From Caldilineales bacterium (GTDB taxonomy: Bacteria > Chloroflexota > Anaerolineae > J102), in NCBI GenBank assembly GCA_019695115.1, contig JAIBAP010000031.1:1-64000 (forward strand): a stretch of 64,000 nucleotides of DNA, given 5' to 3'. The notes below the pieces were generated by a model. It was not told the DNA's origin. It searched no databases and saw nothing but the letters and a program-made list of their open reading frames with translations. This document shows, piece after piece, positions 53,561 through 61,281 of the stretch. How positions within the stretch are numbered: position 1 is the first letter of the stretch; each line of letters opens with the position of its first letter. The translations under genes were made by a program, and so were the position numbers.

Positions 53561-53992
53561 ATGGCGCTTGAGCAGGGAAAGCGCGAACGATTTGTGATCG
53601 ACGCCTGCGCCTTGATTGCCTACTTCAATGATGAGGAAGGCGCATCGGTGGTGACAGATATCCTGAACCGTGCTCGGGGCGGAGAGATCGACTTGTATGC
53701 TGCTTCGGTGAACAGCTACGAGCTTTACTACGACTGTCTGAAGCGCGATGCGGAGATGGCTCAAGAACTCCTGAGCGATATCCGCGAGTTGCCAGTTGTC
53801 GTCGTTGAGACACTGGATGACTCACTGATGCAGTTCGCCGGCCGCTATAAGACTTACTATCGTCTCTCTTTGGCGGATTCCATTGCTCTCGGTCTGGCGC
53901 AGCAGCTTGATGCATATTTGGTCAGCAGCGATCATCATGAGTTCGATGTCATAGAAGCGGATGGTGCAGTGCGCCAATATTGGATACGGTAG
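53561..53992 (+). CDS. VapC-type PIN toxin
   Basis: A 143-residue PIN domain protein with the acidic residues RFVIDACALIAYF (Asp14), NSYELYYD (Glu), LSLADSIALGLA (Asp) and YLVSSDHHEFD (Asp). A ribonuclease toxin partnered with DUF104. It uses GGAG 10 nt upstream of the ATG, inside the antitoxin gene's end. It ends near the converging SDR gene with no terminator visible between. Confidence 0.9.
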   Translation: MALEQGKRERFVIDACALIAYFNDEEGASVVTDILNRARGGEIDLYAASVNSYELYYDCLKRDAEMAQELLSDIRELPVVVVETLDDSLMQFAGRYKTYYRLSLADSIALGLAQQLDAYLVSSDHHEFDVIEADGAVRQYWIR

Positions 53993-54015
53993 GCTGGGCC
54001 GATCGTGATTCTGGT

Positions 54016-54867
54016 CTACGCCGGCAGGGATGCCGCCACCAACTCGCGCCCGCCCGTGAGCGGATAAGCCTGGCCGGTGATGAAGCTGGCTTCCGGCGAA
54101 GCCAGATAGGCCACCAAGCTGGCCACATCCTCCGGCAGCCCCATGCGCCCCACTGGGATCTGGGCTACGGCCTCGGCGTAGACCTGCTCGTAGGGGCGGC
54201 TGCGCACCAGCGATTCGATCTGGAGGCCCCACTGCTTGAAGGCGGTGTCGATGTCGCCGGGCAGGATGGCGTTGACGGTGATGCCAAACGGCGCCACTTC
54301 CTGGGCCAGCGACTGCGTCAGGGCGATGACGGCGGCCTTGCTGGCGGCATAGGCCGCGAGATAGGGTTTGGGTCGGATGGCGGCCAGCGACGACATATTG
54401 ACGATGCGCCCCGACTTGCTGCTTCTGATCAGGGCCGGGATGGCGGCCTGGCAGCAGAGAAAGACGCCGGTGGCGTTGATGTCCAGCGTCCGGCGCCAGG
54501 CCGCTTCCTGCATCTGGGCGACGGGGGCCGGGCCGAGGGCCACGCCGGCGTTGTTCACCAGGATGTCGAGCCGCCCGAAGGCCCGCAGGGTCTCGGCGAC
54601 CATGCTTTCGACCTCGGCGCGGGCGGTGACATCGCCGCGCAAGGCCAGCGCCCGCACCCCCAGGCCGGCGATCTCTTCGGCCAGCGTCTGCAATTCCTCC
54701 CACTGCCCGCCGCCAGGGCTGGCGACGCCGCTCATCGGCGCCGCACAGAGGTCGGAGACGACGACCTGCGCGCCCGCACCCGCCAGCCGCCGCGCCACCG
54801 CCGCGCCAATGCCGCCGCGCCGCCCGGCGCCCGTAATGAGTGCGACTTTGCCTTCGAGATGTTGCAT
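54016..54867 (-). CDS. SDR family oxidoreductase
   Basis: A 283-residue classical short-chain dehydrogenase. TGAGRRGGIGAAVARRL (about 12-28) is the NAD(P) loop with one extra residue; NNAGVALG (about 91-98), the Ser of NMSSLAAIRPKPYLAAYAASKAA (about 143-165) and YAASK as the catalytic Tyr-Lys pair are present. Substrate unknown. Start ATG 54867 follows AGGAGG. It is the last gene of the leftward unit after the ThDP enzyme gene, with a palindromic repeat between them. Confidence 0.9.
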   Translation of the reverse strand: MQHLEGKVALITGAGRRGGIGAAVARRLAGAGAQVVVSDLCAAPMSGVASPGGGQWEELQTLAEEIAGLGVRALALRGDVTARAEVESMVAETLRAFGRLDILVNNAGVALGPAPVAQMQEAAWRRTLDINATGVFLCCQAAIPALIRSSKSGRIVNMSSLAAIRPKPYLAAYAASKAAVIALTQSLAQEVAPFGITVNAILPGDIDTAFKQWGLQIESLVRSRPYEQVYAEAVAQIPVGRMGLPEDVASLVAYLASPEASFITGQAYPLTGGRELVAASLPA

Positions 54868-54880
54868 GGTTCCTCCTATA

Positions 54881-54934
54881 CGAAGTGCGACGCACCAGCA
54901 AGTGCGACGCACCTGCCAGGTGCGTCGCACTTCG
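54881..54934. repeat. palindromic GTGCGACGCAC repeats
   Basis: CGAAGTGCGACGCACC (54881-54896) and its complement GGTGCGTCGCACTTCG (54919-54934) flank a second forward copy. Related to 41181-41262. It ends one base before the ThDP-enzyme stop codon. Confidence 0.8.
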
Positions 54935-54935
54935 C

Positions 54936-56648
54936 TCAATCCGTCGCCCGATAGACCATCGAGCCGAAGACGAGGGCGCCGGGCGGGGCCAGGTTGGCCA
55001 CTTTGTCCACCATCACCTGCACCAGGGCGGGCTGGCCGGATGCCTCCGCACGTGCGAGGGCCGGCGCCAGGTGCTCGATCTCTGTCACCAGCTCGCCGTG
55101 GCAGCCGAAGGCCTGGGCGATGAGGTCGTAGCGGGTGGGGTGATGCTCGGTTTCGATCATCGCCCCCACCTGGGCGAAGAGTTGCGACGAGCGCTCCATC
55201 CCCCAGCCCTGGTCGGCGGCGACGATGATGGTGATGGGGAGGTTGTGGCGGCGGGCCGTCTCCAATTCCTGGATGTTGAAGCCCAGGGCGCCATCGCCGG
55301 TGATGAGGTAGACCGGGCGGTTGGGCATGGCGATCTTGGCGCCGATGGCGTAGGGCAGGCCGGTGCCCAGGTGCCCGAATTTGGCCGTGTAAAGATAGGT
55401 GCGCGGCTCGTAGATGGTGTTGTAGTTGGCGCACCACAGGCTGGTATTGCCGCCATCCTGCACGGTGATGGCGTCGCGGGAGAAGAAGGCGCGCACCGCC
55501 TGCACCATCTGGCCGGAATTGATGCCTTCGCAGCCGCCGTAGCTCAGGTGTTGCGCCAGCTCCTGCCGCCATTTCGCCGTTGACTTGTCATAACGATCGA
55601 AGCCAGCATGGGGTGGGCGAGCGGTGGAGCGGGCGAGAACGGCTTGCGTCAGGGCCGCAAGCACTGCGCCTGCGTCGCCAACGATGCCGAGATCGACCGG
55701 GTGGTTGGCCCCGATGGCAGTGGGATCGGCGTCCACCTGGATGAAGGTCTGGGTTTTCGCGTCGCCCCAAAGGGGAGCGCGGCCCCATCCATCCAGCTCG
55801 CCCAGCCGTGCGCCCACAGCCAACACCACATCGGCTTCGCCCCGGGCAGCCTCCAAAGCCTCGCGGTTGAGGAGGTGGAGATACTGGCGATGGTCTTCGG
55901 GCACGGCCCCGCGCGCGGCCAGGGTGGTGGTCATGGCCGCGCCCAGGTGTTCGCCCAAGGCCACGAACTCGCCCGCCGCGCCCGCCCACAGCACACCGCT
56001 GCCGGCATGGAGCAGGGGGCGCTCGGCTGCCATGAGCATCTCGGCGGCCTGAGCGATCTTGGCCGGGTCGCCCGCGCCCAGGTCGCTCACCCGATAGCGG
56101 TCGGGCGGCCAGATGTCGATTTCGTCGTCGGCGATTGTCGCCCGCATCAGGTCTTCGGGGATTTCGATGTAGACCGGGCCGGGCCGGCCGCTGAGCGCAG
56201 TGCGGAAGGCCGCCCGCATCAGTTCGGGCAGGCGGCGAAGGTCGCGCAGCCCCGCCCGCCATTTCGTTACCGGGCGGTAGAGGTCGAGCAGGTCGAGCAC
56301 CTGGAAAGCGCCGCCGCGGTCGGGGTAGATGATGTTGCGCCGGCGCTGGCCGCTGAGGACGATGAGCGGGCTGCCCTCGGCATAGGCCACGGCCACGCCC
56401 GAAACCATGTTGGCTGCGCCCGGCCCGATGCCGCCGATGACGATGCCCGGCTCGCCGCGCACCCGCGCCCAGGCCTCGGCCATGTGGGCGGCGGCGGCCT
56501 CGTGTCGCGGGCAGATGTAGCCGATCTCGTAGTCCTTCAGTTTCGCCAGCCAGGCGTTGAAGCTGCCATCCAACACGCCGAAGATCATCTCGGCGCCTTC
56601 AGCTTTCAGGCATTTGAGGAGGAGTTCGCCTCCGGTGATGGTAGTCAT
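54936..56648 (-). CDS. thiamine diphosphate-dependent enzyme, acetolactate synthase-like
   Basis: A 570-residue ThDP enzyme with the three-domain layout. The activating Glu is in CPRHEAAAAHMAEAWAR (about residue 49), the middle domain (about 190-330) has RPLLHAGSGV, and the ThDP motif is ITGDGALGFNIQELETARRHN (GDG at about 441-443), where the usual paired Asn is replaced by AADQGWGM. It could carry out C-C bond formation or cleavage on a keto acid or sugar fragment; the reaction is not determined. Start ATG 56648; the longer frame runs through repeats. It lies in a leftward unit with an MFS gene and an SDR gene. Confidence 0.88.
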   Translation of the reverse strand: MTTITGGELLLKCLKAEGAEMIFGVLDGSFNAWLAKLKDYEIGYICPRHEAAAAHMAEAWARVRGEPGIVIGGIGPGAANMVSGVAVAYAEGSPLIVLSGQRRRNIIYPDRGGAFQVLDLLDLYRPVTKWRAGLRDLRRLPELMRAAFRTALSGRPGPVYIEIPEDLMRATIADDEIDIWPPDRYRVSDLGAGDPAKIAQAAEMLMAAERPLLHAGSGVLWAGAAGEFVALGEHLGAAMTTTLAARGAVPEDHRQYLHLLNREALEAARGEADVVLAVGARLGELDGWGRAPLWGDAKTQTFIQVDADPTAIGANHPVDLGIVGDAGAVLAALTQAVLARSTARPPHAGFDRYDKSTAKWRQELAQHLSYGGCEGINSGQMVQAVRAFFSRDAITVQDGGNTSLWCANYNTIYEPRTYLYTAKFGHLGTGLPYAIGAKIAMPNRPVYLITGDGALGFNIQELETARRHNLPITIIVAADQGWGMERSSQLFAQVGAMIETEHHPTRYDLIAQAFGCHGELVTEIEHLAPALARAEASGQPALVQVMVDKVANLAPPGALVFGSMVYRATD

Positions 56649-56651
56649 GGG

Positions 56652-56747
56652 GTAGATAAGTTGAGAAGTAGAGAAGTAGAGAGGTAGACAAGTAGAAAGG
56701 TAGGATAGTAGGCAAGTGGACAAGTAGGCTAGTAGACAAGGTAGATG
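56652..56747. repeat. 8-bp AAGTAGAG array
   Basis: About eleven octamer units (AAGTAGAG, AGGTAGAC, TAGTAGAC) fill the space upstream of the ThDP-enzyme start. No ribosome-binding site is obvious within it. Confidence 0.85.
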
Positions 56748-56770
56748 TTCATTAATTGCCACCTGCGACC

Positions 56771-56832
56771 TGCCATCCTTCGTTTCACTCAGGACAAGCT
56801 CTGCCATCCTTCGTTTCACTCAGGACAAGCTC
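56771..56832. repeat. 31-bp direct repeat, two copies
   Basis: Two identical 31-bp units beginning TGCCATCCTTCGTTTCACTC, in tandem between the octamer array and the MFS gene's 3' end. Confidence 0.85.
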
Positions 56833-56847
56833 TGCGACCTGCCACCC

Positions 56848-58161
56848 TTACGCGCTTACGGCTGTTCGAGAGGCCAAACGCGCCTTTTTCTCGTTGACGA
56901 TCAGGAGTAAGAGCAGGCCGATCAGGAGGAAGACGCCGATGGCGAGGATGGCCAGGCGCAGGCCTTGCTGTTCGGCCGGGCCGACGGCAACGCCGCGAGC
57001 CTCGTACCACTGCGCGGCTTCGGCGGCCAGCACCCCGAAGATGGCGGGACCAATCCAGAAGGAGAGGCGACCGACCAGGGTGAAGAAGCCGAAGAACTCA
57101 GCCGTCTGTTTGGGCGGGGCAAAGAGGCCTACAGTCGTGCGGCTGACGGATTGGATGCCAGCCATGGCGATGCCGGCCCCGGCGCCGATGAGGAAGAAGG
57201 CGACTTGGGTGCGGCTGACATAGAGGGCGGCGACGATGCCAATCATCAGCACCAGAGAGGCGATCAAGCTCGGTTTGGCACCCAACCGTTGCACCAGCAG
57301 CCCGAAAGCGTAGGCGCCGGCCACATTGGCGATCTGAACGATGATGGCGAAGATGATGATGCCTTCCTGTTTCATGCCATAGAGCGTGGCGCCAATGATG
57401 GCGGCGAACTCAAGGGCGATGGCGACGCCGCAGCCATAGACCAGGAAGGCGAGCATAAACCTGCTCATTTCGCGGTAGTGGCCGGCTGTGCCGATGGTGT
57501 GCGCCACCTGTTTCACGGCCATGCTGAAATAGTTCTGGCCTTTGGGCAGAGGTCGTGCCTGGCGTTTTTCTTGCAGCCAGAGGGCGAGGGGGGCGGCGGC
57601 CACAGCCCAGAACACGGCCGTGATCACCATCGACAGCCGGATGATGAAATCGCCCTTGATCAGCAGGACGAGTGGGAGGATGATCAGCAGGGCGATGACG
57701 CCGCCCGCCGACCCCACCGCCCAGCCGATGCCGGAGATCTTGCCCATATCGTCATCGCCAGCCACTTCGGGCAGGAAGGCGTCGTAGAAAAGCTGGCCGG
57801 AGCGATAGCCGATCTCGGCCAGGATGAAGAACAGCATGCCCATGGCGATGTCGCCTTTCTGGACAAAGAAAAGCAAGCCGGTGAACACCACTGCTACCAC
57901 CGTGAAGGCCAGCAGGAAACGTTTTTTGGCGCCGGAATAGTCGGCCAACGCACCCAACACCGGGGCGATGAAGGCGACGATGAACAGGGCGATGCCGATA
58001 GACAGCCCCCACAGCCGCGTGCCTTCGGCGCCGCCCACCACCACTTGCTTGAAATAGGCCGAGAAGACCGCCAGATAGACCACGGAAGCGAAGGCGGAGT
58101 TGCCGAAATCGTACAGATACCAGGCCCAGCGTTGGCGCCGGATGGATGGAGTTGCCGTCAT
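56848..58161 (-). CDS. MFS transporter, UMF1 (Atg22-like) family
   Basis: A 437-residue protein with 12 or so hydrophobic segments. The N-terminal RRQRWAWYLYDFGNSAFASVV (about 8-28) is the signature of the UMF1 family, and later GRLSFWIGPAIFGVL is conserved. Start ATG 58161 has AAGGAGG upstream. It probably imports or exports the substrate of the catabolic locus, lying between the regulator and the ThDP enzyme. A promoter (58220-58250) precedes it. Confidence 0.88.
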   Translation of the reverse strand: MTATPSIRRQRWAWYLYDFGNSAFASVVYLAVFSAYFKQVVVGGAEGTRLWGLSIGIALFIVAFIAPVLGALADYSGAKKRFLLAFTVVAVVFTGLLFFVQKGDIAMGMLFFILAEIGYRSGQLFYDAFLPEVAGDDDMGKISGIGWAVGSAGGVIALLIILPLVLLIKGDFIIRLSMVITAVFWAVAAAPLALWLQEKRQARPLPKGQNYFSMAVKQVAHTIGTAGHYREMSRFMLAFLVYGCGVAIALEFAAIIGATLYGMKQEGIIIFAIIVQIANVAGAYAFGLLVQRLGAKPSLIASLVLMIGIVAALYVSRTQVAFFLIGAGAGIAMAGIQSVSRTTVGLFAPPKQTAEFFGFFTLVGRLSFWIGPAIFGVLAAEAAQWYEARGVAVGPAEQQGLRLAILAIGVFLLIGLLLLLIVNEKKARLASRTAVSA

Positions 58162-58219
58162 CGTTGACCTCCTTGCAAGCAGAGCGCCGGTGATGGCGCA
58201 GGGCGTAATTTGTCTTCCG

Positions 58220-58250
58220 ATTCTACACCATCTTCTCCCCTGCCTGTCAA
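58220..58250 (-). promoter_or_regulatory. candidate promoter of the MFS/ThDP/SDR unit
   Basis: Minus-strand TTGACA (58250-58245), 19 nt, TAGAAT (58225-58220), about 60 bp upstream of the MFS ATG. Both hexamers are near consensus though the spacer is long. Confidence 0.5.
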
Positions 58251-58293
58251 TTGTGACCCCCACCAGGAATGTGCTCCTCGGACTGACTTGAGT

Positions 58294-60009
58294 TTACGTC
58301 TCGGCCAGCACGATCTCGACCCCGCGCTTGCCCAGCTCCAGGCGGGTGCTGGCCGGCAGGGCGTTGTCGGTGATCAGTTTGTCGATGGTTTCGACCGGCC
58401 CGACCGGGGCGACGGAGTCGGCGTCGAATTTGCTGTGGTCGGCCAGGAGGATGACCTGGCGGGCGGCCTGGATCATCGCCTTCTTCACGGCCACCTCGGC
58501 CAGGTCGGGGTGCGAGAGGCCGAAGTCGAGCGAGATGCCGGTGGTGGTCAGAAAGAGTTTGTCGGCGCGCAGGTCGCGAAGCGTGGCTTCGGCGGTGGGG
58601 CCGATCAGCGCCTGCCGGCCTGAACGTAAAAGCCCGCCGGTCGAGATCAGGGTGATGCCGGGGTTCTGGCGCAGCCGGTCGAAGACGGCGACCGAGTTGG
58701 TGATGGCGGTGACGCCCTTGTGTTCGCCCAGCGCCTCGGCCAGGAAGCCTGTGACCTCGCCATCGTCGATCAGGAGGACATCGCCCGGTTGCACCATGGT
58801 CGCCGCCTTCGCAGCGATGGCGCGTTTGCGCAGCGAGACTTCTTCTTGCAGGCTCTCGGCGGCATCGACGATCTCAAGCTCGATCTGCCGGGCGGCGGCA
58901 TATTGGCTCATGGCCGCGGCCAGGTTGCGGTACCATTCGTGCTCGCTGAAGGGGACGAGGAAGGCGATGCGGCGGGGCGAGGGATGGTCGGGTTCGGCCC
59001 TGATCGGCAGGGGGATGGCGAGACGGTGGCTGAGGGTCTCCCAGCGGATGCGCCATCCCCCGGCCGCGCGGGTGTAGAAATCGGGCAGGGTGGCGGCGGT
59101 GAGGATGGCATGCGGGGTGATGAGATGGTCGGGCAGAGGCTGGCGGGCATGGGCCAGGCTGGCCGCCTCGACGCACACCGGCCCCACGATCTCAGGGAAC
59201 ATCGCCACCCCGGCCTTGCAGTAGCGGCCCGCCATCAACGCCTCCTTGAGGGTGTCGCCTTCCAGCCCAAAGGTGAGCACCAACATGCGGTCGGTGGGGA
59301 CGCCCGCCTCCTCGCAAGCTCCGATAGCTCCGGCGGCGGTGGTGTCGTTGATGGCGAAGATGATGTCGATCGTGGGATGCACGGCCAGAGCGTCGCGGGT
59401 CAGTTGCCAGGCCGTGTTGAAGTGGGCCTGAGCGTCGATGCTCAGCGCCACCTGTGCTTCGGGGATGACTGCGCGCAGCCCGTCGATGAAACCCTGGCTA
59501 CGGGCATGGGTGTTGCTAAGATGGTGGGTGAGGTCGAGGACGCGGGCGACGCCGCCCAGGTGGGCGCGGGCATAGTCTCCGGCCCACTGCCCCAGGTCGT
59601 GGGCGGCGCGGTGGTTGTCGACGGCGACAAGGGTTTGGGCGCCCTTCATGCCCAGGGATTCGGCGATGATGGGGATGTGGTGGCTGGCCGAGCGGTCGAG
59701 CAGCACCCGCTCGAGGTTAGGGGTGATGGGCGGGGCGATGAGGGCATCGTAGCGGCCGGCCAGGAAGCCGTTGGCTTTGACGCCGGCAGCGTCAGCCAGC
59801 GACGATGGCGCGCCGGAGATTGCCGCCGGCGCTGGGGCGGCGGCGCCGCCATAGGCGCGCTGCAATCGGCCCTGGTCGTGCAGCGCCTGCAGGTCGCGGC
59901 GGATGGTCACTTCTGAGACCCGGCAGAGCTGGCTCAGATCGTTGACCGAGACGAACGTCCGTCGTTCGACCACGGCCGTGATCAGGCGCCATCGTTCAGC
60001 GGTTGTCAT
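58294..60009 (-). CDS. hybrid regulator: DeoR HTH, permuted sugar-binding domain, DeoR effector domain
   Basis: A 571-residue regulator, more than twice a usual DeoR (about 250). Residues 1-57 are a DeoR winged helix (VSVNDLSQLCRVSEVTIRRDLQAL). Residues 388-571 are a DeoRC domain (RKRAIAAKAATMVQPGDVLLIDDG, ITNSVAVFDRL, STGG, FLTTTGIS, LADHSKFD). Between them is a type 1 periplasmic-binding-protein domain, beginning at GRYDALIAPPI (86-96) and running to about 315; the first strand-helix-strand that should precede it appears instead at 346-383 (RRIAFLVPFSEHEWYRNLAA..IELEIVDA). It presumably binds a sugar-like effector and controls the divergent genes around it. Confidence 0.82.
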   Translation of the reverse strand: MTTAERWRLITAVVERRTFVSVNDLSQLCRVSEVTIRRDLQALHDQGRLQRAYGGAAAPAPAAISGAPSSLADAAGVKANGFLAGRYDALIAPPITPNLERVLLDRSASHHIPIIAESLGMKGAQTLVAVDNHRAAHDLGQWAGDYARAHLGGVARVLDLTHHLSNTHARSQGFIDGLRAVIPEAQVALSIDAQAHFNTAWQLTRDALAVHPTIDIIFAINDTTAAGAIGACEEAGVPTDRMLVLTFGLEGDTLKEALMAGRYCKAGVAMFPEIVGPVCVEAASLAHARQPLPDHLITPHAILTAATLPDFYTRAAGGWRIRWETLSHRLAIPLPIRAEPDHPSPRRIAFLVPFSEHEWYRNLAAAMSQYAAARQIELEIVDAAESLQEEVSLRKRAIAAKAATMVQPGDVLLIDDGEVTGFLAEALGEHKGVTAITNSVAVFDRLRQNPGITLISTGGLLRSGRQALIGPTAEATLRDLRADKLFLTTTGISLDFGLSHPDLAEVAVKKAMIQAARQVILLADHSKFDADSVAPVGPVETIDKLITDNALPASTRLELGKRGVEIVLAET

Positions 60010-60055
60010 CGTTCTGTCCTGAGAGGAAATGTTCGAAGTCGAAAGTGCTGGCCCG

Positions 60056-60085
60056 ATTCTAGCACCTTGCCGCCGCAGAAGTCAA
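60056..60085 (-). promoter_or_regulatory. promoter of the regulator gene
   Basis: Minus-strand TTGACT (60085-60080), 18 nt, TAGAAT (60061-60056), 47 bp before the regulator ATG. A 15-bp palindrome lies just upstream of its -35. Confidence 0.65.
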
Positions 60086-60095
60086 GGATCGGCGG

Positions 60096-60110
60096 TCGAA
60101 ACGGTTTCGA
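60096..60110. promoter_or_regulatory. palindromic operator between divergent promoters
   Basis: TCGAAACGGTTTCGA: perfect 7-bp arms around one base, of the CGAAAC/GTTTCG kind seen at LacI-family sites. It is 10 bp from one -35 and 15 bp from the other, so one bound protein could control both promoters. Confidence 0.65.
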
Positions 60111-60125
60111 TTTCGCTCACTGTTC

Positions 60126-60155
60126 TTGACATGATCGCCTGTGATGCGCTAAGAT
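60126..60155 (+). promoter_or_regulatory. promoter of the rightward SDR/URO-D/isomerase unit
   Basis: TTGACA (60126-60131), 18 nt, TAAGAT (60150-60155). It implies a leader of about 150 nt before the SDR ATG at 60311; nothing structured is recognised in the leader. Confidence 0.65.
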
Positions 60156-60310
60156 GAAAGCCAGGGTGGGCGTTGCCATTTATGCCGTGCATCCGCCCGC
60201 CTGGGGTCGGAAGTGCGATGACAATCTTCCCCCTATTGCCCGGCGGCGTTCTCCTTGCGTCGTCCCATCGTTCTTCCGGCCCCACACCATTCTTCCCTTC
60301 GCCCCTCGCG

Positions 60311-61105
60311 ATGTCAAGGATTCGGATCGACCTCAGCGGAAGGGTCGCCTTCATCACCGGCGGCGGCAGCGGCATCGGGCGGGGATTGGCCTTGCAGATG
60401 GCGCGAGATGGGGCGGCGGTGGCGGTGACCGATCTGGATGCAGCCGCGGCTGCGGCAGTGGCCAGCGAGATCGTGGCGATCGGCGGGAGCGCCATCAGCT
60501 GTCGGGTGGACGTGCGCTGCCCGGAGGAGATCGAGGCGGCAGTGGCAGCGACGCAGGCTGAGTTTGGCCCGGTCGATTTCCTGTTTGCCAACGCCGGTGT
60601 GCTCGGCCCGGCCGACTATCTTGCCATCACGCCGTACGATTGGGATCTGTCGCTCGATGTGAATGTGAAGGGCGTGGCCCTGACCTGCCGGGCGGTCGTG
60701 CCGGGGATGATGGCGCGGCGGCAGGGACGCATCCTGATCACGGCCTCGTACAATGGTGTGCGGGCGGGGGCGCATGTCATCCCCTACCGCGTGAGCAAAG
60801 CCGCCATCCTCATGTATACCCGCTGCCTGGCGCTGGTGCTGGCCCCGTATGGCGTCACCGTCAATGCCATCTGCCCCGGCGTCACCCTCACCCCGATGCA
60901 GCTCGACTATGCCGCCCGCACCGCCGCCGAACGCGGCGTCTCGCTCGATGACTACCTGGCCGAGCGCAGCGCCCACATCCCCATGCACGAATTCACCACC
61001 ATCGACGACCTCACCGGCCTGGCTCAGTTCCTGGTCTCGGACAGCGCCCGGCTGATCACCGGCCAGGCCATCGCCCCGGATGGCGGGGTAATGATGTCGT
61101 CGTGA
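60311..61105 (+). CDS. SDR family oxidoreductase
   Basis: A 264-residue classical SDR. TGGGSGIGRGLALQM (about 14-28) is the nucleotide loop, TDLDAAAA suggests NAD preference, NAGVLGP follows, the catalytic Ser is in ITASYNGVRAG and YRVSK gives Tyr-Lys. The C-terminus GQAIAPDGGVMMSS is typical. The start ATG 60311 is inferred from family length and lies downstream of the promoter at 60126. First gene of the rightward unit. Confidence 0.9.
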   Translation: MSRIRIDLSGRVAFITGGGSGIGRGLALQMARDGAAVAVTDLDAAAAAAVASEIVAIGGSAISCRVDVRCPEEIEAAVAATQAEFGPVDFLFANAGVLGPADYLAITPYDWDLSLDVNVKGVALTCRAVVPGMMARRQGRILITASYNGVRAGAHVIPYRVSKAAILMYTRCLALVLAPYGVTVNAICPGVTLTPMQLDYAARTAAERGVSLDDYLAERSAHIPMHEFTTIDDLTGLAQFLVSDSARLITGQAIAPDGGVMMSS

Positions 61106-61256
61106 GTTGTTTTGCCACGAATTTTACGAATTTTCACGAAGTCTTGATTCGATTTCTTTCTACCACTCCGTTCTGATGACAATGCTACACGTCATAGAAG
61201 AGTCTTTTTGACTCTTGCTCATTTTCGTGTGAATTCGTCCAATTCGTGGCAACAAC
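61106..61256. repeat. 151-bp inverted-repeat element of the ATTCGT family
   Basis: GTTGTTTTGCCACGAATT on the left pairs with AATTCGTGGCAACAAC on the right, bounding a 151-bp AT-rich element with an inner CTTTTTGACTC dyad. Shares ATTCGTCCAATTCGTGGCAA with the 1-243 repeats. It lies between the SDR and the URO-D gene. Confidence 0.8.
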
Positions 61257-61281
61257 GTAGTTCGGTTTCACGAGAAATGCT

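Noticed and set aside
54868-55572. N-terminal extension of the 54016 SDR
   Set aside because: The long frame upstream of 54867 is the shadow of the ThDP gene; the ATG at 54867 has AGGAGG and starts the SDR fold correctly.
61106-61256. Intact insertion sequence
   Set aside because: The inverted repeats enclose no ORF, and no transposase or clear target duplication is visible.
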